Shown piece after piece: positions 26,808 to 35,220 of a stretch of 64,000 nucleotides of DNA. The stretch's first letter is position 1; each line of letters starts with the position of its first letter. The position numbers and the translations under genes are program-made. Source of the DNA: Anaerolineales bacterium HSG25 (lineage in GTDB: Bacteria > Chloroflexota > Anaerolineae > 4572-78 > J111); the NCBI GenBank assembly GCA_030377865.1, contig JAUCGA010000014.1:1-64000 (forward strand), given 5' to 3'. Under the pieces are notes generated by a model. The model saw only the letters and a program-made list of their open reading frames with translations, ran no database searches and was not told the origin of the DNA.

Positions 26808-26846
26808 GGGAGAATGGTTCAATCTTAAAGATTGAACCATTCTGGC

Positions 26847-27404
26847 CTAAGCTCTATCGTTTAAGCGTTGTAGACGAGTTGTGATTCCAATCATAATCAA
26901 TAATAACAGAACTAACACCCCAGAAACAACGGCAATATAGCTATTCCCTGACAAAATAACACCACCACTCTTAGGCATAGCTTCCGATAACGGCTCCTCT
27001 TCCGCATCAGTTGGAACAACATCTGAGGGAGAGGGAATATCTGTAATTTCAGTCGCTTCGTTTGTCACAGGTAACTCAAGGTCATCACCATTTTCGGGTG
27101 GCGGTGGATCATCAGAAGTCGAAGCGACAACATCTGCTTGGTTAACAGCGACAGGTGTATTGGTTGTCGTAGGAAGCACAACCTGAGTGGGAATCGGCGT
27201 TGGCTCTAATGTGGGGGTATGCGCTGGAGGAACAGGAGTAAACGTTAGTGTCGGTGTTGGTGGTTCGACAACTTGTGTGGGTTGAACTTCCGCGACATCT
27301 TGCGCCGAGGTATCTGCTTGTTTAATGGCTAACGAAAAAGCAACCCCAGCAACCCCCAAGCAAATAAAACCAAGCAAAATTGCCGAGGCTATAATAAAAA
27401 TCAT
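26847..27404 (-). CDS. Bitopic surface protein with Pro/Thr stalk and sorting-signal-like C-terminus
   Basis: 185 residues. N-terminal membrane/signal helix (FIIASAILLGFICLGVAGVA, about 3-22), a long Pro/Thr/Val-rich stalk (about 42-110), an acidic segment, then MPKSGG followed about ten residues later by a hydrophobic helix (YIAVVSGVLVLLLLIMIGI) and a basic tail (TTRLQRLNDRA). The last arrangement imitates an LPXTG-type cell-wall sorting signal, with MPKSG instead of LPXTG. It could equally be a protein anchored at both ends. No globular domain. Its C-terminal third is copied at 25708. Function unknown. Confidence 0.7.
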   Translation of the reverse strand: MIFIIASAILLGFICLGVAGVAFSLAIKQADTSAQDVAEVQPTQVVEPPTPTLTFTPVPPAHTPTLEPTPIPTQVVLPTTTNTPVAVNQADVVASTSDDPPPPENGDDLELPVTNEATEITDIPSPSDVVPTDAEEEPLSEAMPKSGGVILSGNSYIAVVSGVLVLLLLIMIGITTRLQRLNDRA

Positions 27405-27724
27405 GTTTGATTGTCCACTGTTACTATTTGTGCTAATGTTTTTACCCTCTTAAACGATTTGTTCTCAACAATAAACCATCCTAAAAAAATCGACTAACAA
27501 CGTATAAAACTCTTTATTTTGTTATTAAATAATTTTTAGAATAGTTGTAACAAAAGGTTCATAATTACAGCAAAGTTTTTTATAATGATAACCATGTTCG
27601 GCTTTATGGTCAAGGTATCCAATTGATTTTAAGTGTAGAGATAGAGTAGCTATATTGACACTCTGCCAGAAACAGTTATCATATAACAACATAAAATGGT
27701 TACTTCATAAAGGATTAAATACTC
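27405..27724. other. Divergent AT-rich promoter region
   Basis: No gene. Separates the minus-strand surface protein from the FHA gene. Very AT-rich, with several TATAAT-like hexamers, for example at about 27581-27586, and the stronger plus-strand promoter at 27655-27682. No repeats of the kinds found elsewhere are seen. Confidence 0.6.
27655..27682 (+). promoter_or_regulatory. Putative sigma-70 promoter of FHA gene
   Basis: TTGACA (27655-27660), 16-bp spacer, TATCAT (27677-27682), about 43 bases before the predicted TTG start. Confidence 0.55.
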
Positions 27725-28300
27725 TTGGTAAGATACATCGTAGAAGATGGTGACAATGCTCAAACATTTTTTGAGCAAACGCCAAAAGCATATCTGGCAT
27801 TGGTGGTTAATAATCGGATTAATAAAGCGATTCCGATTCATGATACGGTTGATGTGGGGCGCGACAAAACAAATACAATTGTGGTATCCGACCAAAAAGT
27901 CTCACGTAACCATGCAAATGTAACTGTTTATGATGAAGCTACTATAGTCACCGACCACGGCAGTGCAAACGGTACCTATGTCAATAATTTATACATCAAA
28001 CAACCCACTCGTTTACAAAATGAAGACAAGATTCGATTTGGTGACACTCTCTTTATCTTTATGACCCATGAACCGGAACTAAATAAACTGATAGTTGATA
28101 ATTCTGCTTTTTCTGACAAACCATCTGAGCAAATAACAGATAACGACAGGACTAGTTCCTCAATCATCTCGCTCTCTCCCAATACACAGCATCTTTCTAC
28201 CGTGTGGTTTGCACTTGGCTGTATTGCTTTTATTATTGTAACCCTAATCACTGTTCTGGCCTTTTTATTAGGTAGTTTGTTTGCAAGTGGCGGTTTTTAA
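27725..28300 (+). CDS. FHA-domain protein with C-terminal membrane anchor
   Basis: 191 residues from TTG 27725, preceded by AAAGGA 12 bases upstream; no ATG lies nearby in frame. FHA domain about 40-105 with the signature VDVGRD...VSRNHANV...DHGSANGTYVN, which should bind phosphothreonine peptides. A Ser/Thr/acidic linker follows, then one hydrophobic helix (WFALGCIAFIIVTLITVLAF) and a short tail, giving a C-tail-anchored topology with FHA in the cytoplasm. The active Ser/Thr kinase at 19024 is a candidate source of phosphopeptide. A CPBP protease follows about 50 bases later. Confidence 0.85.
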   Translation: MVRYIVEDGDNAQTFFEQTPKAYLALVVNNRINKAIPIHDTVDVGRDKTNTIVVSDQKVSRNHANVTVYDEATIVTDHGSANGTYVNNLYIKQPTRLQNEDKIRFGDTLFIFMTHEPELNKLIVDNSAFSDKPSEQITDNDRTSSSIISLSPNTQHLSTVWFALGCIAFIIVTLITVLAFLLGSLFASGGF

Positions 28301-28349
28301 GTTTTCCTATCAAATACCTTGCAAAAATTATGAGTTCTATATCAACATT

Positions 28350-29045
28350 ATGGATAATATAACAAGCCTATCGGAGGTCAAACCTCCCATTCCTTGGACG
28401 CTAATCGACATAGTTCTCGGCTTAATTGTTTGGGGTCTATTGTTATTAGGATTGGGTTTGTTAATCCACTTCCTCTCCTTACCTATTGATTCGAGTGCGG
28501 TAATTATTGTTGGTGAAGCAACGTTACTCATTCCTGTATGGTATTTCACCATCCACAAATATGGTGTTAATTGGGCCGATTTGGGGTTTCGTGCTTTTAA
28601 TCCTTCATTCGTTAGCATGGGATGTGGTTTGATGATTTTATTTTTTATCTTCCACTTATTCTATGCCAGTTTATTAGCATTTTTTAATTTACAAACGCAA
28701 CCCGGTCTCGATAAAATTTTCGACGATACTACAACACCATTTTTGTTATTTTTTGGCGGAGCCGTTGTCGCTCCGTTTGTCGAAGAGACATTTTTTCGCG
28801 GTTTTGTATTCGTTGGATTACGAGATAGATGGGGTTGGCAATGGGCGGTTGTCGCTAGTTCTACGCTATTCGCCTTAGCCCATGTTGTTCCAACATCATT
28901 TATCCCCATCTTTTTTTTGGGACTTATTTTTGCCCTCATTACCCAGATTTCTGGCTCAATTTGGCCTGCTGTTTTAATTCATACATTAAATAACTCAATA
29001 GCTTTATTGTTAGTATACATTAATACCACCAATCTTTTACAATAA
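28350..29045 (+). CDS. CPBP family intramembrane metalloprotease (Abi/CAAX-like)
   Basis: 231 residues from ATG 28350; the TTG at 28281 would overlap the FHA gene and adds non-conserved residues. Polytopic, with the three CPBP motifs: EETFFRGF (EExxxR), FALAHV (FxxxH) and HTLNN (HxxxN). Members act as type II CAAX-like proteases or in bacteriocin immunity; substrates are generally unknown. The gap to the FHA gene is 49 bases and the pentapeptide gene follows after 20, so all three may be one operon. Confidence 0.9.
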   Translation: MDNITSLSEVKPPIPWTLIDIVLGLIVWGLLLLGLGLLIHFLSLPIDSSAVIIVGEATLLIPVWYFTIHKYGVNWADLGFRAFNPSFVSMGCGLMILFFIFHLFYASLLAFFNLQTQPGLDKIFDDTTTPFLLFFGGAVVAPFVEETFFRGFVFVGLRDRWGWQWAVVASSTLFALAHVVPTSFIPIFFLGLIFALITQISGSIWPAVLIHTLNNSIALLLVYINTTNLLQ

Positions 29046-29065
29046 CAAAGTGAGATGTAAATATT

Positions 29066-29377
29066 ATGGAGTTTTTACAAAAAGAGTTATACCAACTAAT
29101 TAATTTGTCTCAAAAGCCACTATGGCTAGTCGGCGCAGACCTACGCCAAGCAAACCTAAGTCGGGCGAGTCTACGAGAAGCTGATTTAGCTTGGAGCAAT
29201 CTACAAGGTGCAGATTTGCGCGGGGCAGATTTAGAAGGCGCTAGTTTACGGAGCGCTAACCTATCTGGAGCAGATTTACGAAATGCCAACCTTAAAGATG
29301 CAGAACTTGCTGGAGCAAACATGGAAGGTGCCAAGTTCCGTGGGGCAGTCATGCCAAATGGAACTACTCATTATTAG
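29066..29377 (+). CDS. Pentapeptide repeat protein
   Basis: 103 residues. From about residue 21 on, almost every fifth position follows A(D/N)Lx[21 protein letters not shown] and so on, about 14 repeats, enough for a short right-handed quadrilateral beta-helix. Ends with a small cap (VMPNGTTHY). Roles in the family range from DNA mimicry to unknown; there is no basis to choose. ATG after GTGAGATG. Followed by a strong hairpin terminator at 29408, so it ends the FHA-CPBP-pentapeptide run. Confidence 0.92.
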   Translation: MEFLQKELYQLINLSQKPLWLVGADLRQANLSRASLREADLAWSNLQGADLRGADLEGASLRSANLSGADLRNANLKDAELAGANMEGAKFRGAVMPNGTTHY

Positions 29378-29407
29378 CAAAAAACGCTATAAATTTTAAA
29401 AATCATC

Positions 29408-29441
29408 ATAAAAGGTCAGCTTTTACAAGCTGACCTTTTAT
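29408..29441. terminator. Bidirectional intrinsic terminator
   Basis: ATAAAAGGTCAGC pairs perfectly with GCTGACCTTTTAT around TTTTACAA, 30 bases after the pentapeptide gene stop. Flanking A and T tracts allow function on either strand. Confidence 0.88.
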
Positions 29442-29474
29442 GAATCTGAACGATAATTAGAGCTATCAACGTAA

Positions 29475-29627
29475 CTTGACAATGTTAGATTACAATCATG
29501 TCATACTGAGCGAAGCGAAGTATCCCCCATGATGATACTTTTGGGTGGATTCTTCGCACTAGCTACGCGTCGGGCGCTCAGAATGACATGACATAGCGGA
29601 GTTAAACACTAATGTAACATTGTCAAG
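29475..29627. mobile_element. Palindromic element, shell C with 'GTCATACTGAG' cargo
   Basis: Outer arms CTTGACAATGTTAGATTA and complement TAATGTAACATTGTCAAG; inner hairpin CATGTCATACTGAGCGAAGC ... CTCAGAATGACATG. The cargo is shared with the elements at 18684 and 44203, the outer arms are not. Confidence 0.75.
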
Positions 29628-29671
29628 ATAAGGTTTTTGAGCTATTCCTTAGCCAACCTAGTTTTAAGAGA

Positions 29672-29752
29672 AGGCAGACGGAAGAAATAAAACATCCCAA
29701 TTGAGGAGTTAGCACCCGCGGTGCGGTACGTGCCTATTTTTTTCCACGTGCC
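29672..29752 (+). mobile_element. Miniature element, family I, short copy
   Basis: About 81 bp from GGCAGACGGAAGAAAT to ATTTTTTTCCACGTGCC, termini being imperfect inverted repeats. TAAGAG precedes and follows it (29664-29669 region and 29753-29758), a possible target duplication. Its core CATCCCAATTGAGGAGT matches the 250-bp element at 53787-54045, of which this looks like an internally deleted form. It lies just upstream of a kinase promoter. Confidence 0.65.
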
Positions 29753-29783
29753 TAAGAGCCCAGTGTTTTGATAGCGATAGTTG

Positions 29784-29792
29784 TGATATAAT
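29784..29792 (+). promoter_or_regulatory. Extended -10 promoter of propeller hybrid kinase
   Basis: TGATATAAT, a perfect TATAAT (29787-29792) with the extended TGn motif, 30 bases before the ATG. No good -35 at 17 bp. Shine-Dalgarno GGGGAGA (29808-29814) with a 7-base spacing. Confidence 0.55.
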
Positions 29793-29821
29793 AAAGGGCA
29801 TCTTTTTGGGGAGAGATAAAA

Positions 29822-32800
29822 ATGAAACAAAATTCTAAAATCGTTGCTGTAATATGTTGCTTGGGGATTTTAGTTAGCTATGCTTTAACAATACCATATC
29901 AGGTTTATGGCTTTTCTGAACCACCTTGGCAAGTAAAAGAGACAAACTCGACCAATATAAACCTAATTACCTATGGCAAGTACGAGGGATTATTAGCCAA
30001 AGACATTAAAGGGATTGTACAGGATGCTGACGGTTATATCTACCTTGGTACCAACGAGGGAATTTGGAAATATAATGGTAGTCAATTTTATCAGCTAGTT
30101 AGTGAACAAAACGGCTTGTCTTCTAACAGCGTATTTGGCTTGCTCCTCGACAGCCGAGGCAATATGTGGGCTAGTACAAACAAAGGGCTTAATAAAATCA
30201 GCAATGGCAAAGTGACGGCTATATTTAGTCCTGATACAACCATCTGGACGAAAGCTATTGAAGATACAGATGGTAATATATGGTTCGCTGAGCTTGATAA
30301 TAATTTGTTGAATAAAATTGAAGATGACCAAATTGTAGCCACATACTCTGCTGAAGATGGTGTTGATGGCCTATTTAAGCTAATCTCTAATCCAAGTGGT
30401 GGAATTTGGGTCGGTACTCATGGTGGCCTGCTTAAATTTAATAATGACCATGTTGAGCGAAGTATAACCACTGATGACGGATTACGAGATAACAGTATTC
30501 ATGAGATTTTCTCAGGTCATAATAATAGCATCTGGTTTTCTGATATTGATGGAGGCTTGAGCCAGATATCAGGCGATGATGTAACTTCGTATGTTGAACC
30601 AATTGCCGGTTATTTAGAAACAGCGCTAGTTGATACCGATAGCAACTTTTGGCTTGGTTCATCAAGTGGCTTAGTTCAATATCGAGAGGGAAAAAATCCC
30701 AGTATCTTTACAACATCCGATGGTTTGGCTGACAACTATGTCCTTACTATTTTTGAAGATCGAGACGGTAATATTTGGATTGGCACAGGTAACGGGGTGA
30801 GTAAAATCACCAAAGAACCAGTCGTAGAGGGGTATGAAGGATACAAAATTTACTCTCAGCTAGTCGATCAACAAAGCCAAATCTGGTTAGGAACCGCCAA
30901 TGGCCTGCATGTTCTGGCTGATGGGCAAATCATAAAATCGTACACTCAAGAAAACGGCCTTGGCTCTGACAACATTAAAGCAGTTGTCGAAGACAAAAAC
31001 CATAATATATGGGTCGGAACTACCGACGGATTAACTCTTTTGAAAAATGGCGAGGTGACGCGAGTTTATCGGACAGAAGACGGGTTGGTTGATAATGCAG
31101 TTTGGTCATTATTACTTGATAATCAAGAACATTTATGGGTTGGAACCAATTCGGGAATTACTATACTTGAGCAAGAAAAAGTAGTCAAAACGATTTCAGG
31201 GTCTGACCTATTTGAAAGTGATCCTCGTCGGATTGTTGCATTGATTCAAGACCATAATAACCAAATTTGGGTCGGGGCAAGAGGAGAAGGTGTATTTGTA
31301 TTAAATGATACAGGCAAGTTACTTCAAACATATAAAGAAGCCGATGGTCTTATAGGAACTAGTGTTCGGGACATTACCTCTGACCCACAAGGTGCGGTTT
31401 GGGTAGTGACTTCTGATGGCGGGATTCATAAGATTGCTAACCAGAAAATTGTTGAGACTTACACTGGTAAAAACGGCCCTTATTTTGATAATCCACGAGC
31501 GATTATCGTAGGAGATAACGGTACAGTATGGGTCGGTTTAGACGGTGGTTTGGGTGTAACTACTATTGTGGATGGTGAATTTAAGAAAAACTACTCTTAT
31601 GCCGATGGTTTAGTCAATGCTACCATTTATTCTTTGAATAAGGATTCTGACGGTAATATTTTAATTGGCACGGGGGGTGGACTGGTCAAACTTGACCCCA
31701 CGCCATTCCAACTAGAGACAGAAATTGATGCGGTTACTCTACCACAGGTTGATGAGCAAGGTCGCTCCTCTGAATTGAACATGACCACAGATGGCGACCG
31801 TTATCGTTTAAGCTATGAGCAAAACCCAGTTCGATTTCGGTATGCCAGTTTAGATCACAGAATTGAGACAAAACGATTTCAGACGATTTTAGAAGGGTAT
31901 GATAAGGTTTGGCAAGACATGGGGCCGCAAACCTTTCGAACATACATGAACCTTCCCGCGGGAAACTACACCTTCCGAGTAAGAACACAAAATTTTGATG
32001 GCAGTTGGAGTCCTGATGAAGCATCAGTTGCTATCACTCTTTCACCACCTTGGTGGGAAACATTGTGGTTTAGAGGGCTTATGATTGTTGCAGTCATTGG
32101 AATGGTGGCTGGTTTGTTCCGTTGGCGTGTCAAGTCGATTGAAGCTCGAAATCAGCAATTAGAAAACCAAGTGGCAGAACGTACCAAAGCACTGACTGAA
32201 CGTGGCGAGGAGTTAGCTCGTTCTAATGAACAACTTACTATTGCCCAGCAAAAAGCCGAAGTGGCGAATCAAGCCAAGAGTGTCTTTTTGGCAAATATGA
32301 GCCATGAGCTTCGTTCACCTTTAAACGCGGTACTAGGTTTTTCTCAAATTATGGTTCGTAGTCAAACGTTATCTCACGAAAATCAAGAGAATGTCGGTAT
32401 CATCCTCCGTAGTGGTGAGCACCTTTTATCCCTCATCAACCAAGTACTTGACCTCTCCAAAATTGAAGCTGGGCAGACAACTCTCAATCAGCACGACTTT
32501 GATTTACACCGTTTAATTGAAGACGTTGAAGACATGTTCTCGTTGAAAGCCGCTGATAAAAACCTACAATTGGTTTTTGATGTATTACCCACTGTACCAC
32601 AATATATTCGTACTGATGAGGTGAAATTTCGGCAAGTATTGATTAACTTACTTAATAATGCCCTTAAATTCACCGAAGAGGGCGGGGTATCAGTACGGGC
32701 TAAATGTGAAAAGCTACAGGATAATAGCAAAACAGCAAAAATTATCGTAGAGGTTGAGGACACAGGAGCCGGTATAGCCCCCGATGAAATGGAGGCTCTA

Positions 32801-33685
32801 TTTAAGGCATTTGTGCAAACTGAAACGGGTAAACAGTCAAAAGAAGGAACAGGTTTAGGGCTACCAATTAGCCGCAAGTTTGTTCAACTTATGGGAGGAG
32901 ATATAACGGTCAGTAGCGAAATTGGGCATGGCACCATTTTTCGGTTTGAGGTCGTCGTCGAACTGATTGATGCACTTTCTACAACAAAAAAGTTACGAAA
33001 CAATATCATCGCTTTACAGCCCGGACAGCCAACTTATCGTATCTTGATTGTTGATGACCGCGTTACTAATCGAAAGCTATTGGTAAAACTTCTTGTACCA
33101 TTGGGTTTTCAGGTGCAAGAGGCTAACAATGGGCAAGAAGCGATTGATCTATGGCAAACGTGGAAACCAGATTTAATTTGGATGGATATGCGGATGCCGG
33201 TTTTAGATGGGTATGAAGCAACCAAACAAATTAAAGCAACAGATATTGGGCAGGCTACAACCGTTATCGCCTTAACAGCCAGTGTTTTTGAAGAAGAACG
33301 GGCCGTAGTTTTAGCGGCTGGATGTGACGATTTCCTTCGTAAACCATTTAAGGATAGAGATATATTTGCTCTCATGGAAAAATATTTAGGGGTACAATAT
33401 ATTTATGAACAGCCTGAGCCATCAAAGATGATTTCGACTGATTCACAAACCAATTTACAAAATCTGCAAACAGCACTGAATACACTCCCCCCAGAGTTAT
33501 TGGAAAAATTGCATCATGCGGCTTCTCATAACAATTTATCGGTAATGAATAGTTTAATCGAACAGATAAGTCATATCGACAACCCGCTGTCCGATTCTTT
33601 GGCGGCATTGGCCGATGATTTTGATTATGATAAAATAGCTGAACTTGCTCAACATGGCATTGAGGATAGTAAAACAAATGGATAA
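29822..33685 (+). CDS. Hybrid histidine kinase with beta-propeller/Y_Y_Y sensor
   Basis: 1287 residues. Signal/membrane helix (about 7-27); extracytoplasmic two-component-regulator propeller repeats (about 50-630, recurring DxxGNIWxGT and ENGLxxNxV); Y_Y_Y domain (about 660-735, ending GNYTFRVRTQNFDGSWS); membrane helix (about 745-765); coiled coil; HisKA with H828 ([14 protein letters not shown]); HATPase (N-box [30 protein letters not shown]); REC with D1122 (IWMDMRMPVLDGYEA); helical tail. Like the HTCS sensors known for polysaccharide sensing, but without their AraC output domain. The stop overlaps the next kinase gene by 8 bases, so it leads an operon. Confidence 0.94.
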   Translation: MKQNSKIVAVICCLGILVSYALTIPYQVYGFSEPPWQVKETNSTNINLITYGKYEGLLAKDIKGIVQDADGYIYLGTNEGIWKYNGSQFYQLVSEQNGLSSNSVFGLLLDSRGNMWASTNKGLNKISNGKVTAIFSPDTTIWTKAIEDTDGNIWFAELDNNLLNKIEDDQIVATYSAEDGVDGLFKLISNPSGGIWVGTHGGLLKFNNDHVERSITTDDGLRDNSIHEIFSGHNNSIWFSDIDGGLSQISGDDVTSYVEPIAGYLETALVDTDSNFWLGSSSGLVQYREGKNPSIFTTSDGLADNYVLTIFEDRDGNIWIGTGNGVSKITKEPVVEGYEGYKIYSQLVDQQSQIWLGTANGLHVLADGQIIKSYTQENGLGSDNIKAVVEDKNHNIWVGTTDGLTLLKNGEVTRVYRTEDGLVDNAVWSLLLDNQEHLWVGTNSGITILEQEKVVKTISGSDLFESDPRRIVALIQDHNNQIWVGARGEGVFVLNDTGKLLQTYKEADGLIGTSVRDITSDPQGAVWVVTSDGGIHKIANQKIVETYTGKNGPYFDNPRAIIVGDNGTVWVGLDGGLGVTTIVDGEFKKNYSYADGLVNATIYSLNKDSDGNILIGTGGGLVKLDPTPFQLETEIDAVTLPQVDEQGRSSELNMTTDGDRYRLSYEQNPVRFRYASLDHRIETKRFQTILEGYDKVWQDMGPQTFRTYMNLPAGNYTFRVRTQNFDGSWSPDEASVAITLSPPWWETLWFRGLMIVAVIGMVAGLFRWRVKSIEARNQQLENQVAERTKALTERGEELARSNEQLTIAQQKAEVANQAKSVFLANMSHELRSPLNAVLGFSQIMVRSQTLSHENQENVGIILRSGEHLLSLINQVLDLSKIEAGQTTLNQHDFDLHRLIEDVEDMFSLKAADKNLQLVFDVLPTVPQYIRTDEVKFRQVLINLLNNALKFTEEGGVSVRAKCEKLQDNSKTAKIIVEVEDTGAGIAPDEMEALFKAFVQTETGKQSKEGTGLGLPISRKFVQLMGGDITVSSEIGHGTIFRFEVVVELIDALSTTKKLRNNIIALQPGQPTYRILIVDDRVTNRKLLVKLLVPLGFQVQEANNGQEAIDLWQTWKPDLIWMDMRMPVLDGYEATKQIKATDIGQATTVIALTASVFEEERAVVLAAGCDDFLRKPFKDRDIFALMEKYLGVQYIYEQPEPSKMISTDSQTNLQNLQTALNTLPPELLEKLHHAASHNNLSVMNSLIEQISHIDNPLSDSLAALADDFDYDKIAELAQHGIEDSKTNG

Positions 33686-35183
33686 GAAAGCAAAAGGAAC
33701 AATCTTGGTGGTGGATGATACTCGGGCCAATGTCCGTTTACTAGCCGGACTATTAGACGACCAAGGGTATAACATTCAGTTTGCTTTTAATGGTGACATG
33801 GCGCTGGCCTCTGTACAAAAACTATTGCCGGATTTAATCCTATTAGATATAAAAATGCCGGGTATAGATGGTTTTGAGGTGTGTGAGCATCTAAAAAAAG
33901 ACCCTTATAGTCGTGATGTTCCGGTTATTTTCATCAGTGCTTTGGATGAGGTACTAGACAAACTGAAAGCCTTTTCGGTTGGAGCGGTGGATTATATCAC
34001 CAAACCGTTTCAACTTCAGGAGGTGTTAGTCCGAGTAGAGACACACTTAAAATTGAGGAATTTACAGCGCGATGTCGAAGATAAGAATACTGAACTTGGA
34101 CAAACAAATCAACAGTTATCCCAAGCACTTGATGACCTTAAAGCCACCCAAAACGAGTTACTACAATCAGAAAAAATAGCTGTTTTGGGACAACTTGTCG
34201 CCGGAGTGGCGCATGAGGTCAACAGTCCTTTAGGCGCGATTCGTGCTTCCATTAGCAATATTACAAATGCGCTAGATAGCTCTCTTCAGCAACTACCAAA
34301 ACTGCTAATGATATTGTCGCCAGAAGAACGTTCTGAGTTTATGTGGCTGATTGAGGGTCTTACAAGTAACAAAGAGAGACTTTCTTCCAGAGAAAGCCGT
34401 AAGTTGCGTCGTAACCTCAAAAATTCATTGGTAGAATATAACATTGACCAAGCTAATATCTTGGCTGAACGATTGATCGAGATGGGTGTTTATGAAGATA
34501 TATCACCTTATTCAAGGTTGTTAAAACATCCTGAAAACATGTTCATTATTCAGGTGGCCTATAACTTATTTATTCAAAAAAATAATAGTCGTAACATTAT
34601 GATTGCGGTCGAAAAAGCCAGTAAGATCGTTTTTGCTCTTAAAAGTTACGCCCGTTATGATGTCTCTGCCAAAAAGAGTGAAGCCAGCATTACAGAAGGG
34701 ATTGACATTGTATTGGTTATCTATCATAACCAACTTAAACGGGGTATTGAGGTTATTACCAACTACGAAGACATTCCCTCAATTTTATGTTACCCTGATG
34801 AGCTAAATCAAGTTTGGACCAACTTAATCCATAATGCCATCCAAGCCATGCAAAGCAAAGGACGATTAGAGATTACTGTTCGTCAATTAGAGACTATACC
34901 TACCGATTCGGCTTCACCAGAGACCGATTTATCAACCTCTACAGATCCTTGTCTTATGGTTACTATTGCCGATAATGGCCCCGGAATTTCGCCTGAAATT
35001 CAGAATAGTATCTTTAAGCCGTTTTTTACTACCAAACCTGTTGGTATGGGAAGTGGCTTGGGGTTAGATATTGTGCAAAAAATTGTTAACAAACATGATG
35101 GAAAAATCGATGTAAACAGTCAACCTGGACAAACTGCCTTTAATATATATCTACCGATATACAGCACAAAAAATCAGACATAA
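33678..35183 (+). CDS. REC-histidine kinase
   Basis: 501 residues from ATG 33678, which overlaps the upstream stop; the frame extends to 33645 but that is inside the preceding gene. REC 1-120 with D57 (LILLDIKMPGIDG), coiled coil, then a kinase with H179 (LVAGVAHEVNSPLGAIRASI), a long helical segment before the ATPase (SSRESRKLRRNLKNS...LFIQKNNSRNIMIAVEKASK), N-box LIHNAIQAM, and GSGLGLDIV. No membrane segment. Probably receives phosphate from, or reports on, the propeller kinase. The kinase half is almost the same as in the next gene. Confidence 0.93.
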   Translation: MDKKAKGTILVVDDTRANVRLLAGLLDDQGYNIQFAFNGDMALASVQKLLPDLILLDIKMPGIDGFEVCEHLKKDPYSRDVPVIFISALDEVLDKLKAFSVGAVDYITKPFQLQEVLVRVETHLKLRNLQRDVEDKNTELGQTNQQLSQALDDLKATQNELLQSEKIAVLGQLVAGVAHEVNSPLGAIRASISNITNALDSSLQQLPKLLMILSPEERSEFMWLIEGLTSNKERLSSRESRKLRRNLKNSLVEYNIDQANILAERLIEMGVYEDISPYSRLLKHPENMFIIQVAYNLFIQKNNSRNIMIAVEKASKIVFALKSYARYDVSAKKSEASITEGIDIVLVIYHNQLKRGIEVITNYEDIPSILCYPDELNQVWTNLIHNAIQAMQSKGRLEITVRQLETIPTDSASPETDLSTSTDPCLMVTIADNGPGISPEIQNSIFKPFFTTKPVGMGSGLGLDIVQKIVNKHDGKIDVNSQPGQTAFNIYLPIYSTKNQT

Positions 35184-35220
35184 GGCAATATATTATTGTT
35201 AAAAAATAGAGATACCATAT

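Larger units (their letters stand above)
24751..27028. repeat. 1139-bp direct tandem duplication
   Basis: Unit 1 24751-25889, unit 2 25890-27028, offset 1139 throughout. Each unit carries the last codons of the stalked protein, a shell B element, a response-regulator gene, a terminator, a family E element, a palindrome and the C-terminal part of a minus-strand membrane protein. I see only two differences, both C in unit 1 to A in unit 2: one in the shell B cargo (near 24930/26069) and one in the regulator (T99 to N99). Junction homology is only about 2 bp. Confidence 0.95.

Noticed and set aside
29110-29352. Long minus-strand ORF opposite the pentapeptide gene, and similar antisense ORFs (for example 24054-24533, 32488-32877).
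   Set aside because: They arise from the repetitive or biased codon use of the sense genes and carry no start signals or family motifs.
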